A stretch of DNA of 64,000 nucleotides from Echinometra lucunter (Eukaryota > Echinodermata > Echinoidea > Camarodonta > Echinometridae), in the NCBI GenBank assembly GCA_029962745.1, contig CM057155.1, forward strand, positions 30,686,896 through 30,750,895, given 5' to 3'. Below the pieces are notes generated by a model. It did not search any database. It was given only the letters and a program-made list of their open reading frames with translations, and was not told the origin of the DNA. The position numbers and the translations under genes are program-made. Shown piece by piece: positions 22,558 to 34,276 of this stretch (positions are counted from its first letter, which is position 1; each line of letters begins with the position of its first letter).

Positions 22558-24601
22558 GGAGAGAGGAGAAGAGAGTGTTGGGGTGGAGGACAACAAACAA
22601 AGGAAAAAAAGTCAACAAATCGAAAACAAACTTAACTGATAACGATTCATCACTAAAGACGAATGAACTGTTTTAAATAAAGGAGTAGGATATCTCATCA
22701 TAATTTAGCCGATTTTGTGTGCACTTCGTTTGCACTCCATTCACGCACTACACAGAGAAATTAAACCAAATTTCCCATGTACATGTAAATCATTACACTC
22801 CCATTAAAAAAAATAGATGAAAAGCGAAACTTGTTGACTCACTGACGTAATGATTAGTCCCTGTATATCTTTGTCGTTCTCTAAATCCAAAATGGCGTCT
22901 TTCATTTCTAGATAGAGTGCCTTATTGTGGCTGTTCATGGGTGGCTTGCACATTTGCATGATTGCATAACCTAAAAAATAATAAGATGGAATTGAAATTA
23001 AAAAAATGAATGAGACATTTTTTTTTCCGCATTCAACTATAGAATGATAAAGTGAGCAGATTTACAAACTTGACCATGTAGGCAGATCATGTTATAGATT
23101 CTCAAGATCGTTTCATCTTTCGTCACCTTCCATTTGATTAAACCATCCACATATCCTCGTTCGACAGGACAGGAATAACTTTAATTTCTTATTTCTTTTC
23201 TTCCTATTTCTTCAAAGATATTACTAGTATTATGGACTGCAATACGGTTGCACCCTCCTCGTAATTTCGAATTTACTAGTATCACTGAAGAGTCGCATCT
23301 GATTAATGATGGAGGTTGAGTTCCTTATCCGCAAAAGAAAAAAAAAAAATTATTTCACAGCAATCAACATAATAAAGGGATTCCTTTCTTATACATGACA
23401 AATTATCGGGCATGTCTGGGTAGCGGGGTAACGAAGGAAAATATAAAGTGATCATGTATATCATAAATATTACTATCATTATTACTGCTAGAAAAAAAAT
23501 GTAGAAAATATTGGAATCAGTAGACTAACCATCTTCCTTTTGAATGTTAAGATAGCTTGAATGGCGATACGATACTCCATCAAGTGTGATCGCTCGTATG
23601 AGTCCATGTCGTCTGCTTACCAGCCCCAACAAATCAAAACCTTTACGAAAATCGAAAATTAAAGCGAAAAAAGAAAGAAAGAAAAAAAAAAACACTAATC
23701 ATTTTGCCCTAGAAATGATGTGATATGCCTCTGCAAGTCTTTGACAAGGGCTCAATCAAGCTCAAACGCAGACTCTGTACAATGATCTACTAATTTCAGC
23801 GAACGAATTATAAAGGTTGTCAAATTGTATAGTCCCTGCTTGCTCTATTTTTACAATTTGGCTTTTGCACGAAACTAATTTTGGGAGTTTGACAATTTTA
23901 TTCCTTGATGAACTACATTTTTAACGCGTACACAATTGTTTCTTTGCAAATCATTGGGCTATAATCTTGAAAATTTAAGTCGAGGTCGAGGTAATATTTC
24001 TGGCTTAATCCGTTCTACTTAAGTAAATTTTCGGTTCAACTTTCCAGTCCTTTTACCTTCTTCAAATCAATTTGAGCCTGCGTCGTCGAGAAAACATATT
24101 TTCATGAAATATATAAACTCAGAACCAATTTCGTCACAATATTTTGAGTGAGTAGGCCATATTTTCAATTGCTCTTTAATTGTTTGTGTATTCTTTTTAT
24201 GATCTTGAGAACACAAAAGGTAAGATCAATATCTACCAGGGCATGTTTTCACAAAGCTGCGAGCAAATGTTATTTTCATTCATATATTTAATCGCATAAG
24301 CTAAAGTTGAAATGTCTATGTAGATTAACATTATTGTCAACAGAACATTTTTAATGTAAAGTGTAGTTTTTTGCCAACAATATGTGAAACACACCCCGAG
24401 TCTGAGCTATAGTACGAGGTACCAGCGACATGAAAGCCGCTCAAGTTGGTTTACATATCATGCAGGCCATGTTGTTGTTGGTTTGTATTGTAAATGTAAT
24501 AGACTGTGAGTAGGCATAATACGCTAAAATTATACATGACGTCTTTTATAACAGTGACATGATCATATGGGTTACTTACGTACTGCACGACGAAAGAGCA
24601 T
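19656..24601 (-). CDS. ECI1: Enoyl-CoA delta isomerase 1-like, mitochondrial, copy A (exons 6-7 lost in gap)
   Basis: Member of the crotonase fold that moves a 3-enoyl double bond to the 2-trans position in mitochondrial oxidation of unsaturated fatty acids. Coding exons seen, in transcript order: 24601-24580 (22 nt), 23640-23530, 22970-22843, 22435-22289, 21155-21057 and the last, 19813-19656, ending in TGA. Lengths and phases equal those of copies B and C. Exons 6 (82 nt) and 7 (117 nt) are not visible between 21056 and 19814, and the 500-N gap 19850-20349 lies exactly there. The short Arg-rich N-terminus (MLFRRAVR...) suits a mitochondrial presequence. The crotonase motif FTAGIDL and the block TCDYRIMARGPYTIGLNEAKR, with Glu at about residue 166 aligning with the ECI1 catalytic glutamate, are present. 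This copy is the most diverged of the three. Intron 4 carries a CACTA-like MITE. A pseudogene cannot be excluded until the gap is closed. Confidence 0.85.
19850..20349. other. Assembly gap (500 N)
   Basis: A run of exactly 500 N, so the size is nominal. The right flank is purine-rich low-complexity DNA (20350-20540). The gap should contain ECI1 copy A exons 6 and 7. Confidence 0.99.
21883..22152. mobile_element. CACTA-like fold-back MITE, copy 3 (in ECI1-A intron 4)
   Basis: Inverted halves with ends cattatgaacatggcgg and catgttcatagtg. A 3-bp duplication, GGA, lies at 21880-21882 and 22153-22155. Confidence 0.86.
22165..22234. repeat. (GA)n and G-run tract in ECI1-A intron 4
   Basis: A (GA)n run about 70 bp inside the intron from the exon 4 donor is a pyrimidine tract on the coding strand. 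A second (GA)n tract (22446-22560) lies just upstream of exon 4. ECI1-B has a matching tract at the same intron position. Confidence 0.9.
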
Positions 24602-25120
24602 TGCCCCAGCCCTGTGACTGATTATCCCAGCACAAATATAGTTTGAAAAAAAATTCAGGCTGATGTAGATGCTCTGCTATTGGTTTTACGATCGGATGGC
24701 AATAAGTCAGTCATTGTTGCATACATTACTACTGACACGAACTAAAGAGCCAGGTGTATGCTCAGAATCATTACAATAGCCCATTCTATTATGTAAGTGT
24801 AATGAGCAACCCTTACCTGGGAAATCCTATAGTCTGCATGCAAAGACCGTATTCAAAATTTAACACAAAATACAATGGCCCGTATTTTACTATATTCTAT
24901 TCTGCCTATATTCTGTGTCTAGAGTCTTGTTTTAAACAGAGAAAATTCTCTTTTGACTTCATAGACCGAGCGTTGGGTTTAATTAAAGTCATATAATGCC
25001 TACCATTGTGTCTCGAGTGCAGCCTAACCCAACTTGTGAAATAACTGCATGTAATGCAACACCGACACCGACTCCAGGGTCGCATGCAATGTACAGTCTA
25101 TGATTCAGACCCCGGGTCGC
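24602..25120. other. Upstream region of ECI1 copy A
   Basis: No second gene seen. The 5' UTR and promoter of copy A should be here; I see no decisive TATA or initiator. Confidence 0.4.
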
Positions 25121-25750
25121 GCTTTAAAGGACCTATGGAATTCAAATACAAGTTGATTCTTATTAACGTATATTGCTGCATACATCTCCTATTTTGTCAT
25201 TAAAATGGGTAAATTGTTTCACACATTTTTAAATATTTAAAAAAAAATAATAATTTCACTTGCTAAGCTCCACCCCAAAATCTCCAGATCACATTTTCTA
25301 GATAACATCATCTGTACATTCTACTCGAGACAGTGGTATGCAACTTTGTTAAAGCTGACCAAATACATTACAACAAATTCCCAACATTTAAGGTGCTACG
25401 TCAGATATGCGGTACAGCATTACCAGGAAACGAAAAGTAATGAGGAGGCATTGTGTGAAAGCATGCAATTCTATTGTTAACATGTGCTGAGATGGAGGGA
25501 AGCTACATACCACTGTCTGTTGTAGAATGTATAAGCTCAGTGATGACTGACAGTGGATGTCATCTCGAGAATGTGATCTGGAGGATTTTTTAGGGTGGAG
25601 CTCAGCAGGGTTTAGAAAATGATTAAAATAAAAAAAGTTTTGAAATGTGTGAAACATATTTACCCATTTTAATGACAAAATAGGAGATGTATGCAGCAAC
25701 ACACATTAATAGGAATCAACTTGAATTTGCGTTCCATAGGTCCTTTAAGC
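25121..25750. mobile_element. Long fold-back element (630 bp)
   Basis: Arms of roughly 240 bp are inverted copies: ctttaaaggacctatgga at the left and tccataggtcctttaag at the right. Inner words such as gagctccaccc and cagtggtatg also occur in both arms. No open frame of interest is present. Confidence 0.75.
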
Positions 25751-26050
25751 TTGAGCGGGTTTCGAATCGGCAAAAGTTTTTTTTTTTTAATTTTTATTTA
25801 TGTAAACATATTTAATCAGGATGACAAGATAATTAGAGTCGGTAAGAAAGGTCGAAGAAAGTGGTGTAATTCATGCAAGGCAGTCGGCAAGCAAATCGTA
25901 CCCTGACACTTCGGTAACTTTTTGAGAAAAGAACCCCCCCCCCCCCCCCAGCTACAGCAAACCAGTGGTTTGGATACATCTGCATATTCTCCCTTTAAGA
26001 AGTCTGATTCTGCATCTACATAGCTCTTTCCTTCCTAATTTTCCAATTTC

Positions 26051-26328
26051 CTTTAAAGCCAGAGCGAACTGGTATCCTTGCATGGGGTTTTGAAATAGCG
26101 CCCTCTCAGTCCTGAACTATTGATTTTGTCCCATTTTTGCTCCCAGCATGCTCTATTCTGATCAATCAGAGCTTTATTGTTTTAGTAACATCTCTTAAAA
26201 TGTATTTGTATTCATACTAAGGAAATTCAAGAAAAGCCATAAAGGATATAATGTTTCTAAGAGTCTCTGGTTTTGAGTAGAAGTAAGTTGGCGCTGTCAT
26301 AATAAGGGTCAGTTCACTGTTGCTTTAA
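26051..26328. mobile_element. Candidate MITE with CTTTAAAGC ends
   Basis: Left ctttaaagccagagcgaact and right cagttcactgttgctttaac are imperfect inverted repeats; further in, agcgccctct and ggcgct also pair loosely. Confidence 0.5.
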
Positions 26329-26784
26329 CTCTTCATCTCTCCTCATTCCACTATCTCTCTCTCTCTCTCATCTTATTTCCATTCTAAAGGAGAAGCTTGA
26401 GTTCTGGGAAGAGATGAAAGAAAATTTGATAAGCTTTCTCAGTCTTTTCATATCACTTTGGAAAATTATAATAGTAGAAATGTCCCCTGAAATGGATTCA
26501 TCTTCAAATGCCTTCATTTCGAAATACAACATGAAAACAGTTTGAGTGTTCGGTCGGTGTCAAAGGTGATTGGTTCCGGGCAGGAGATTGCTGCAACAAC
26601 GGAACATTTTGAGTGAAATCCCATGTCTTATTTTTGTATGTAGTGTGCGTGTTTCTCATATGAACTGGATTAATCTCTTATCCTTGTGATGATTTCAAAA
26701 ACTTAGGATACACACCAATTTTTATCGCATATTTCATCAACTTTTCCCTATTTCTTTAACAGCCTTTCATATTGCAAACGCATC

Positions 26785-26930
26785 ACCATAAATCTTATCA
26801 CTTAAATGGTAACTCTGCCAACAACTACCATGGTAACATTGCTCAACAGCCAATCAAATGCAAGATTTCCATGGAAATTACCAATGATGGCAAAGTTACC
26901 ATCAATGGTAAGTTTTATGCAACGGGGCTC
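26785..26930. mobile_element. 'cgttt(c)at' MITE, ACCATTGATGGTAA subtype
   Basis: The right end ttttatgcaacggggctc is clear and the left end is decayed. Words atggtaac and accatggtaac are repeated inside, with the family's central gccaatcaaatgcaag. Confidence 0.55.
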
Positions 26931-27460
26931 TAAACTGAACTTATCTTTAAACCTCTAAATGTACTAACAAACAATTGATATCAGAACCATATTGCAGTAA
27001 ACCAATCAGTCACAAGTAACACTATGTAAGATATTTTTTTTCTTCAGATTGATAACGTTTTTATTATTGTTGAAACTTGTTGAATCAAAAGTGTTCAAAA
27101 AGAATGATAAATGTGCGGGCTAAAGGAAAAACATAATTTCCTTTCCTATCCATCATATTTTCCAATCTAATCATGATCTAAGGAGCAATAAACGAATATC
27201 ATAACAGTACAGACAGCACGGGTCATTAAGACTATACTCTCAGTACTTAGTGCTTTTCATTACATTTCACATCAAAATATCAAGTTGGATTAACTTTGAT
27301 GATTGTATGTCTCACAATACACACCAATTTTACAATTTTCACGACATAATCAATAATTCAAAACAATCCATAATAATCTTTTTAAACTGCAATTCTGTTG
27401 CATCTTTCAATTTGACGATCAAAACGTTAGTGAGCAAATTGAATGACATCATAGACTGCG

Positions 27461-27820
27461 CCTTAAAGGCAGTAGCCCACATTTGCAAGTGGCACCCAAT
27501 CTGCACAACAGTTTTACTTTAAATTGCATTAAGCCAAAGAAAAACACTCGTAAAGTTTTTAGATCCCAGTTCATTCTCGTTTAGGATTGAGAATGAAATA
27601 TGCAACACAAGTTTTCTTTTATTTTTTGTTTTGTAAAGGTGTCTTCCTGACGCTTTAAGAGTAAAACCATTCATTTTTCACTTATTCTTTGGAATATTGT
27701 TTTCAATTTGTTAACATGATAGTTTTACATAAATATCTGTCATTTAAAATTGAAATTGGCTTATTTCTCTTCGAATTCTAAAACAATGTTGAGCAAATGT
27801 GGGCTACTATACCTTTAAGG
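27461..27820. mobile_element. MITE with CCTTAAAGG ends (360 bp)
   Basis: Left ccttaaaggcagtagcccac followed by atttgc; right gcaaatgtgggctactatac followed by ctttaagg. These are strong terminal inverted repeats of about 26 bp with an AT-rich interior. Confidence 0.75.
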
Positions 27821-28507
27821 AGGTTAGAATGATAAAACACAGTGCGAATGACGGAGGGGCTGGAGGGGCTGGAGGGGGGGGGGGGTAGGCTGCAATTCAT
27901 GCTGCCAATTTGTAACATTTTAGGCTTCAGTGCCAAATTTACAATTTCTCAACTTAAATATCAAGAGGTTCACCAGCCTATACATCTAACATGTTTTTAA
28001 GTTGATGAAAAATTCTTTATGATCTAAAACACAGGACCTTAAGGGTGTAGTACAGGGAACAGTTTGGTCAAGGGCTGATTACTTCTGCAAGAGTATTAAC
28101 TTTTCACTTTCAATAGTTCAGAAAGAGAAGGAAGGATATACTAGATAATACGATAAAAAGAACAAAAAATTAAATGTTCTGTACACATGTGAGGTTAACG
28201 TTGCCATGGTTGCCCCAAATTCAATTTCTTTAAAAGGTAATTCAAATTTGCAGCCCGAGCCCCCAACGGCACACATCACATACCCCTTTGTGATTATACA
28301 TATCGAAATCATTTTACTAAATGAACATGTTTTCAAAATTATAAGTCACTCTGTTTAACAAATCAAGAATACACAAAAAATATACAAAACATACACTTCA
28401 AAACCTAATAAAACAAAACACAAATTCATATGGGCCTACAGTAAATTGCCACCTAAAACTAATTCCTATCCTATAGACATTTAAACATAAAAATTCCCCT
28501 AATGATG
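27821..28507. other. Gene-free stretch
   Basis: Contains a G run near 27877 and AT-rich DNA; no gene is recognised. Confidence 0.5.
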
Positions 28508-29882
28508 GGCCATGTGTTTTGAACTGGGCCAGTAAATAGGTGGATCTGTTACATTTGCGCGACAGTTTTGCACCTATTTTTGTAATTTTCTCAATAAGTA
28601 CTTCACCTGTCTGGCCAAATTTGGTATCAAATCAAAGCTCTTAGAAAGGTTATCATGTTCCATACGATGATTTGTTCCAACATCCATTTATATTGTACTA
28701 ATTAACCTCTGATTAACGAACTATGCAGGGTGGAGGATGATCAGGAGGAGGATAATCACTAAATATCATTAAGACAAGTTGTATTCTTCTGTAACAGTAT
28801 TTATTATGGTTTCTTTCAATCAAACAACTTTAGAACAACACTAGCAACTTTGCCTTTATTTTTACAAATAAATAATCCTTGTAATTTGAGGCCTAATTAA
28901 TTATTCATAATTGATAGATTTTACAACGTGGCTCATGAGTTTTTAGCTTCATTACCCCTAATGTATGCCATTTATGTTGATGTCTTAATTGTTTTGGAAA
29001 GATTATCTGAAATTCATCCATCTAGTATGATTTTGAAACAGCTAATGAAGAAACTACCTACTAATTAAACCTAATTAGTGGGAACAAAGGGATGAGCAAT
29101 GCCCTTTTACATGATAGACCTGCAATACTATGTGATGAGTTGAGGTTCTTTTTGAGACCTTTACCATTGTATGCAGTGTGCTTTTGGAGCTACATGTATA
29201 TCCGGACAAGTTTTTAATATTTCATTATTAGTCAATTATTAATGACTTTATTACATCAACTTGTAGTCATTGTAGACAATGAATTAGTGTACTCCAGCAA
29301 AGTACACTGTCCTGTAGGGAATATTTAGATTTGTTGTATATTAGCGAGATACTAGCTAAAGCTAAAAAAGAAAGAGGAAATTGGGGGTAATGACCTGATA
29401 TCATTTCTATTTGTACCAGCTAATGTGGTAATTCATTATTTGCTTCAATTAAGACATTTTAAGGAGGATACATAAAGGTTCATTACTGATACTTACAAAT
29501 ATGTTAAAAAATATTGGTGCGTAAAATTAATTTTATTTGATTGAACCCCATGATGTCACTCTATGGAAAGGTCTAACTGAAAAAAAAATGCAAGAATTAG
29601 CTGTGTAGGGTACATCAAACTTTTTTCTCACTTCATCAAACTTCTGAAATACTTTATATCTATTTTTTTGTATTTCAGGTTACATAACTCTTTAGCATTA
29701 CATCCTGTGCTTCTTATGAGTGCATTTTTGGAATCCTCATTCAATTCCCTCCAATAACATGTATACTTTTATATACTTTAGTTAATGTGTCTGGAAATAA
29801 TGGGCGTTTGAGTGAAAAGGTGCAGGATTTCTTTGCAAAAACACATGTAACTCAAAACTGGCCCAGTTCAAAACGCATGGCC
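28508..29882. mobile_element. Non-autonomous DNA transposon, 1.4 kb, about 80-bp inverted ends
   Basis: Left end ggccatgtgttttgaactgg and right end ccagttcaaaacgcatggcc form a near-perfect inverted pair. Similarity continues inward (gttacat, then ttttgcacct on the left, matched in reverse on the right). The 1.3 kb interior is AT-rich and has no transposase-like frame. Confidence 0.75.
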
Positions 29883-30587
29883 AGTGGTAAAAATCAATAT
29901 TCCTCATTGAAGATCTCCACTACTTATGATGCTTTTTTTTATAAAGAAAATAGGCAATATCATCAAATCATACTTGGGATTCACAACAAAAATTAAGAAA
30001 TGTATCAAAATACAAAAAAATCTTTCAATTTCTTACTAAGTCAGAATGTATCTCACTAAATTACAAACACTGGCTACATGAATTCTAATTTGTAAGCCCA
30101 AAAAACACTGCGCTGTATGTAATGGATATAATGATACTAAAACAGCCAATACAGTTAGCTTATCAAATGTATATTTTATAAACTAATCAATTCTATCAAT
30201 CAATGAATCAATGCATCAGGCATTCAATCAATAAATCAGTAAACAAATCTAGAAATTAACCAATTAAGCACAAAAAAATCTTGTTGGTAAAAATTTACCA
30301 TAGCATATCCCACTAAAAGCCATTCTTTCTTCGCTTTACAAAAGCAAAATGAAATTGCCTATCCATAGGAAGTTTAGCTGTTGTAGGCAGAATATTTTTT
30401 TTTAGGTTTGAATACTGAAGTAGTTTTTTTTAAAGCAACAGTAATTTTCAGATGAAATATGACGGAAGCAAAAAGTGGGAACGATCTCCAAAGAAAACAT
30501 ATATACAAAAGCATTTGAAAAAAATTGAATGTAATTTACTTCTGTACCACCTTCAATGACAGGAAACAAACTAACATCTCCAACACT
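29883..30587. other. Gene-free stretch downstream of the minus-strand P450
   Basis: AT-rich DNA that should include the 3' UTR of the P450 at 30588-32156; no other content is recognised. Confidence 0.5.
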
Positions 30588-32156
30588 TTATGACCTTGGG
30601 TCTACTTGCACATTGAATTCCTTGGGGCGTCTAGCGAGTCCATAGACAGATTCAAGGCTCACTTTCTGACCATCTGGACAACTGAAGCTTAGCTGATGCA
30701 GGAGAGTGGTGAAGTAGATGAAGAGATTGATTCGGGCTAAGTCCGATCCAAGACACCTTCTACGACCAACACTGTACGGAATCACAAGTTTTGTCTTGTC
30801 CTCGTCAAGTGTCCCGTCTTGAGCTAGAAACCGACGTGGATCAAACATATCAGGTTGATGCCATAGCTCGGGATCAAAGCTAGCCGAGTACAGATTGACA
30901 AAGACTACCATGTCCTTAGGAACAAAATACCCATCGAGGACAGTGTCCTTGGTCGTGCTATGAGGAATAGCGAAAGGGGCAACTGATGCATGACGCTGGA
31001 TTTCAAGGAGGCACGACTGCGTCAACGGTAGATTGTCACGATCGTTCAACACTGGCATACGATCACGACCAACGACCTTGTCAATCTCGCATTGAACGTC
31101 AGACTGAACTTGCGGGTAGGAAACCATGTAGAGCAGGGTCCATTCTAAGGTTGTTGCAACTGTCTCGAATCCTGCTCCGAAAAGGTCATAGGCAGTTTGA
31201 AGAAGTGTATTTCCTGCCAACCCCAAACGTTTCAATTCTTCTTCTCCATTGTTTTGACCGGTAGTCATGAGATGATCAATTATATCTCGTTCAGATCCTG
31301 GCTGGTAAACCGCATGATGTTCTTCAATAAATCCACGTAATATATCTGAAAATCGTTCACGAAAATTTTGAAACTCGGCAGTAGATTTGGTAAAGAAAAT
31401 TCTCATCCATGGTAAGAAGTCTACCGGGTTTCCACTTCCGGTGGCTTTTGTGAATCGGTCCACCATATTTAGCAATTCAATCAGCTTCTTGTCATCATAT
31501 GAGCTCCGCTTACTGAACATATACCAAAGAATGATATTGCTCACTGACAGGCGGAGCACACCCCTAATGTCTACCTTGTTATCGTGTTTCGATGCCCGTA
31601 AGTGTTGAACAAGTTCCTCTGCTTCGCCTTTCGCAACATCCTCAAGGAACTGGACCTGACTGCCGGCGGTGAAGTGTCGAAGGGATGTCTCTGCAAGCTT
31701 CCGATGTAGCTTCCATTGCTCGCTGTATGTGCTGAAAGCAAGTGAGGGGCCGTAGATGTTCATCTCATTAATCAATTTGAAAGTGAAAAGGTCTGGGCGA
31801 CCTGCAAAGGCCACAGGTTGTTTGATCAAGGCATCCTGGATTGCTTTCAAGCCGTTCAAGACAAGAACAGGTCGACTGCCCATCTGGACCTTAAACACAT
31901 TTCCGTAGACCTTTGCCAGCTTCATGAAAGACAGATGCGGACCGCTTCGGTCCAGGGATGGCATGTTACCAAAGACAGGAACTCCCCATGGACTAGGCAG
32001 TGGAAGGCCACCGCTCTTTGCCACCTTCTCACTCTCTCGTTTGGCGTTAATCCAGTATCGTGTGATTAGAATGGATGCGGTAATAAGCACCAGATAAGTG
32101 GTAACTGACACTGAATTAAAGAGGTGTTCACCAGCCATACTTTCTGTCTTCTCCAT
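30588..32156 (-). CDS. CYP1-like cytochrome P450, intronless (522 aa)
   Basis: ER-anchored haem-thiolate mono-oxygenase of the CYP2 clan, closest in style to CYP1/CYP17; substrate unknown. The start is the first ATG (context ACCATGG); the frame upstream has only a GTG. Order of features: N-terminal membrane anchor (SVTTYLVLITASILITRYW, about 20-38), proline hinge LPLPSPWGVPVFGN, I-helix GAGFETVATTLEW near 328-340, ExxR (EIQR) at about 385-388, the IPHSTT block typical of CYP1/CYP17 enzymes, DPRRF, and the haem loop YSVGRRRCLG with Cys about 468. Two key positions depart from consensus: Tyr replaces the Phe that opens the FxxGxRxC loop, and Val follows the AGxET threonine where Thr/Ser is usual. 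It lies between ECI1 copies A and B and is colinear with them. Confidence 0.95.
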   Translation of the reverse strand: MEKTESMAGEHLFNSVSVTTYLVLITASILITRYWINAKRESEKVAKSGGLPLPSPWGVPVFGNMPSLDRSGPHLSFMKLAKVYGNVFKVQMGSRPVLVLNGLKAIQDALIKQPVAFAGRPDLFTFKLINEMNIYGPSLAFSTYSEQWKLHRKLAETSLRHFTAGSQVQFLEDVAKGEAEELVQHLRASKHDNKVDIRGVLRLSVSNIILWYMFSKRSSYDDKKLIELLNMVDRFTKATGSGNPVDFLPWMRIFFTKSTAEFQNFRERFSDILRGFIEEHHAVYQPGSERDIIDHLMTTGQNNGEEELKRLGLAGNTLLQTAYDLFGAGFETVATTLEWTLLYMVSYPQVQSDVQCEIDKVVGRDRMPVLNDRDNLPLTQSCLLEIQRHASVAPFAIPHSTTKDTVLDGYFVPKDMVVFVNLYSASFDPELWHQPDMFDPRRFLAQDGTLDEDKTKLVIPYSVGRRRCLGSDLARINLFIYFTTLLHQLSFSCPDGQKVSLESVYGLARRPKEFNVQVDPRS

Positions 32157-32599
32157 GGTAGGCCTACTGGAAATATGATAAGCAAACGCAGCTACACAAC
32201 TCAGCCAAATCGTACAAGTCCACCGTTCCACTGAATCGTCTGTGAATATAATACATGCGGCAAGCACACCATGAACGCACCGCTCTCAAGTCACGAAGTT
32301 CATATTCCCAGGTCAAGTTCGCGAAATTATGAAAGCATGCTACGGTATTACAAAACAGGTGCACTTGCTATTCTAAGAATGCAGACTTCATGAGCTACGG
32401 CGTTGTGTAGACTGCACTCCTTGTACACGTTATCGGACCCATTCGCAGTTATTAGCACATAAAAGTCACCATTGACGCCAAATATCTACAGATATTTCAA
32501 ACACAGGAGATCCCAGAGTGATAGAGAATGGCTTTTGTTTCCCCTCTCCTTTTAAAGAATACTTCCACCTGCATGGGTATCATAGAATGCACCACTGAT

Positions 32600-33434
32600 C
32601 AGGGGCGTCGATAGAACATTTTGAATGGGGGTACGTGTGAGACCTAATTTGCCGACAGAATTTTTGGTGATGACTCCAGGTTTGGGGACAGTTATTTATT
32701 ATTTTTAAAAAACACACACACACACACACACATGCACAGTATGCCTATAGCACTTCATTTATTTGATGTGCGATAAAAGAGCAGTGGAGATGAAATGCCT
32801 TTCTCAAGGGCATAAGTGCCGTGCTTGGGATCGAACCCCCGACCCTCGCGCCTCCAGTCAGGCGCCTTAAACCACTGGACCACAGCACCTCCACTGCATT
32901 CTAAGCCTCATCTACCGCCCCTCGAAAGAAAAGGAAGAAAAGGATCCGCAGTTTAAAATTTGGTGGGGGGGGGGGGACATACCCAAAACTTGCTGACATT
33001 TTTTCTCAGGTGTTTCTTTTTCTATATTATTTCTATTTTTTCGGAGGGGGAACATGTCCTATTGGCTTTTCAGGTGTCTTTTTTTTTTAACACAAATTGT
33101 CCTTTTTAGGGGAGGGGGCGCGCCGCCTGTTCCCCCTGGTTGACGCTCATGTTGGTTAAGATTGCCTACTTGATATGCTAGCGAGTAAAGAGAGTGAGTG
33201 TTTCCAGGTTTTTTCCTCCCCACCCCCTCTTCTTTCCTTTCTTTTCCTTCTTTTTATTTTCCTTTCCTTTCCTTTCTCGTTCTCTTTCTTCTTTCTTTCC
33301 TTTTCTCTTTTCCCTTCTCTCTCTCTTTCTTTTTTCCTTTCTTTCCTTCTTTTGCCGATAGAGGTGGTGCATTTGCCGATGGAATTTTTAGTGGGTGCCA
33401 GACCTCCACCCCCCCCCCCACAGCGACGCCCCTG
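32600..33434. mobile_element. hAT-type element with nested SINE (835 bp)
   Basis: Left end caggggcgtcgatag; right end cagcgacgcccctg, inverting to CAGGGGCGTCGCTG. It is flanked by CCACTGAT (32592-32599) and CCACTGGT (33435-33442), an 8-bp duplication with one mismatch. The interior includes the SINE at 32713-32889, G/C homopolymers and a long T/C tract (33216-33350) that creates false frames. Confidence 0.75.
32713..32889 (-). mobile_element. tRNA-headed SINE
   Basis: Read on the minus strand it begins GGTGCTGTGGTCCAGTGG (A box) and has the B box GGTTCGATCC some 50 bases on, an RNA polymerase III promoter pair. It is followed by the SINE body word cccttgagaaaggcattt and ends in a (TG)n tail. 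The cloverleaf is imperfect, with an odd anticodon loop, so it is a SINE and not a tRNA gene. Confidence 0.8.
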
Positions 33435-33955
33435 CCACTGGTGCACAGTGGTTACATGACATTCATGAGAACATATCAAACACGTCAATTATGCATGTCA
33501 GGGGGGGGGGGGGAGGGCTATGACCATTTTCGGCTCATACTCTATCTTTTGATAGAGTCCATTGCTCAGGATTTATCTACGGATTTGAACTGGCTTATAC
33601 GATTGTATTGCTTATTCCATGTAAATCCAAAAGTGTTCGATATGGCGAAATTTGATTCCCGTTTGCTTGCCAGACATGTAAGACACTAAAGTACACTATA
33701 GCATAACACTCACACAAACACAAAAGAAAAATCAATGTCAAACAAAAACAATCAAAGGATCAAACAAATAAACATAATTGCAAATAAGCATTAAAGCATT
33801 GAAACGCATTTTAAAGGAACCTTGAGATCAAAGGAGTAAAAGTTTATTGAGATCATTCATTAAGAGACATTGAGTAAAACATATCTTGTTTCTCAGTTTT
33901 ATTCGGATATTTCAGATATTTCCAGGAAAGTGAAAAATTCAAATACAACTAGTTC

Positions 33956-34114
33956 GGGGCTCGTAACACAAAGGTCTGCGATCGATCGCAAATTTATAAC
34001 AACCATTCTGATTGGTCCAGGGTCACCTTTTTGAAGGAGATGCTCATGAAACAATGGTTTTGATTGGCTGTTACAACTTTGCGATTGATTGCAAATCTTT
34101 GTGTTACGGGGCCC
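33956..34114. mobile_element. MITE with GGGGC(T)CGTAACACAAAG ends
   Basis: Left ggggctcgtaacacaaag and right ctttgtgttacggggccc are inverted. Inner gcgatcgatcgcaaat and gcgattgattgcaaat pair as well, and gattgg words sit near the centre. It abuts the next element directly. Confidence 0.75.
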
Positions 34115-34115
34115 T

Positions 34116-34276
34116 GGGTAGCGTTTCATCAACATTTGTTGTCTGACAAGTTGTCAGATCTGACATCTTTCCTTAATTTTGATTGGCTGAGAAGCATCGT
34201 TACTGTGGCAACTGTCGGATAAAACAGACTTTGTCGGATAAAACATCCGACAAGTCCTTTCATGAAACGCTCCCCT
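34116..34276 (-). mobile_element. 'cgttt(c)at' MITE, TTGTCGGAT subtype, copy 1
   Basis: Ends gggtagcgtttcatcaac and tcatgaaacgctcccc. Inner tgtcggataaaaca is repeated in tandem and ttgtcagatctgaca sits at the other side. Nearly identical, in inverse orientation, to 42734-42893. Confidence 0.85.
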
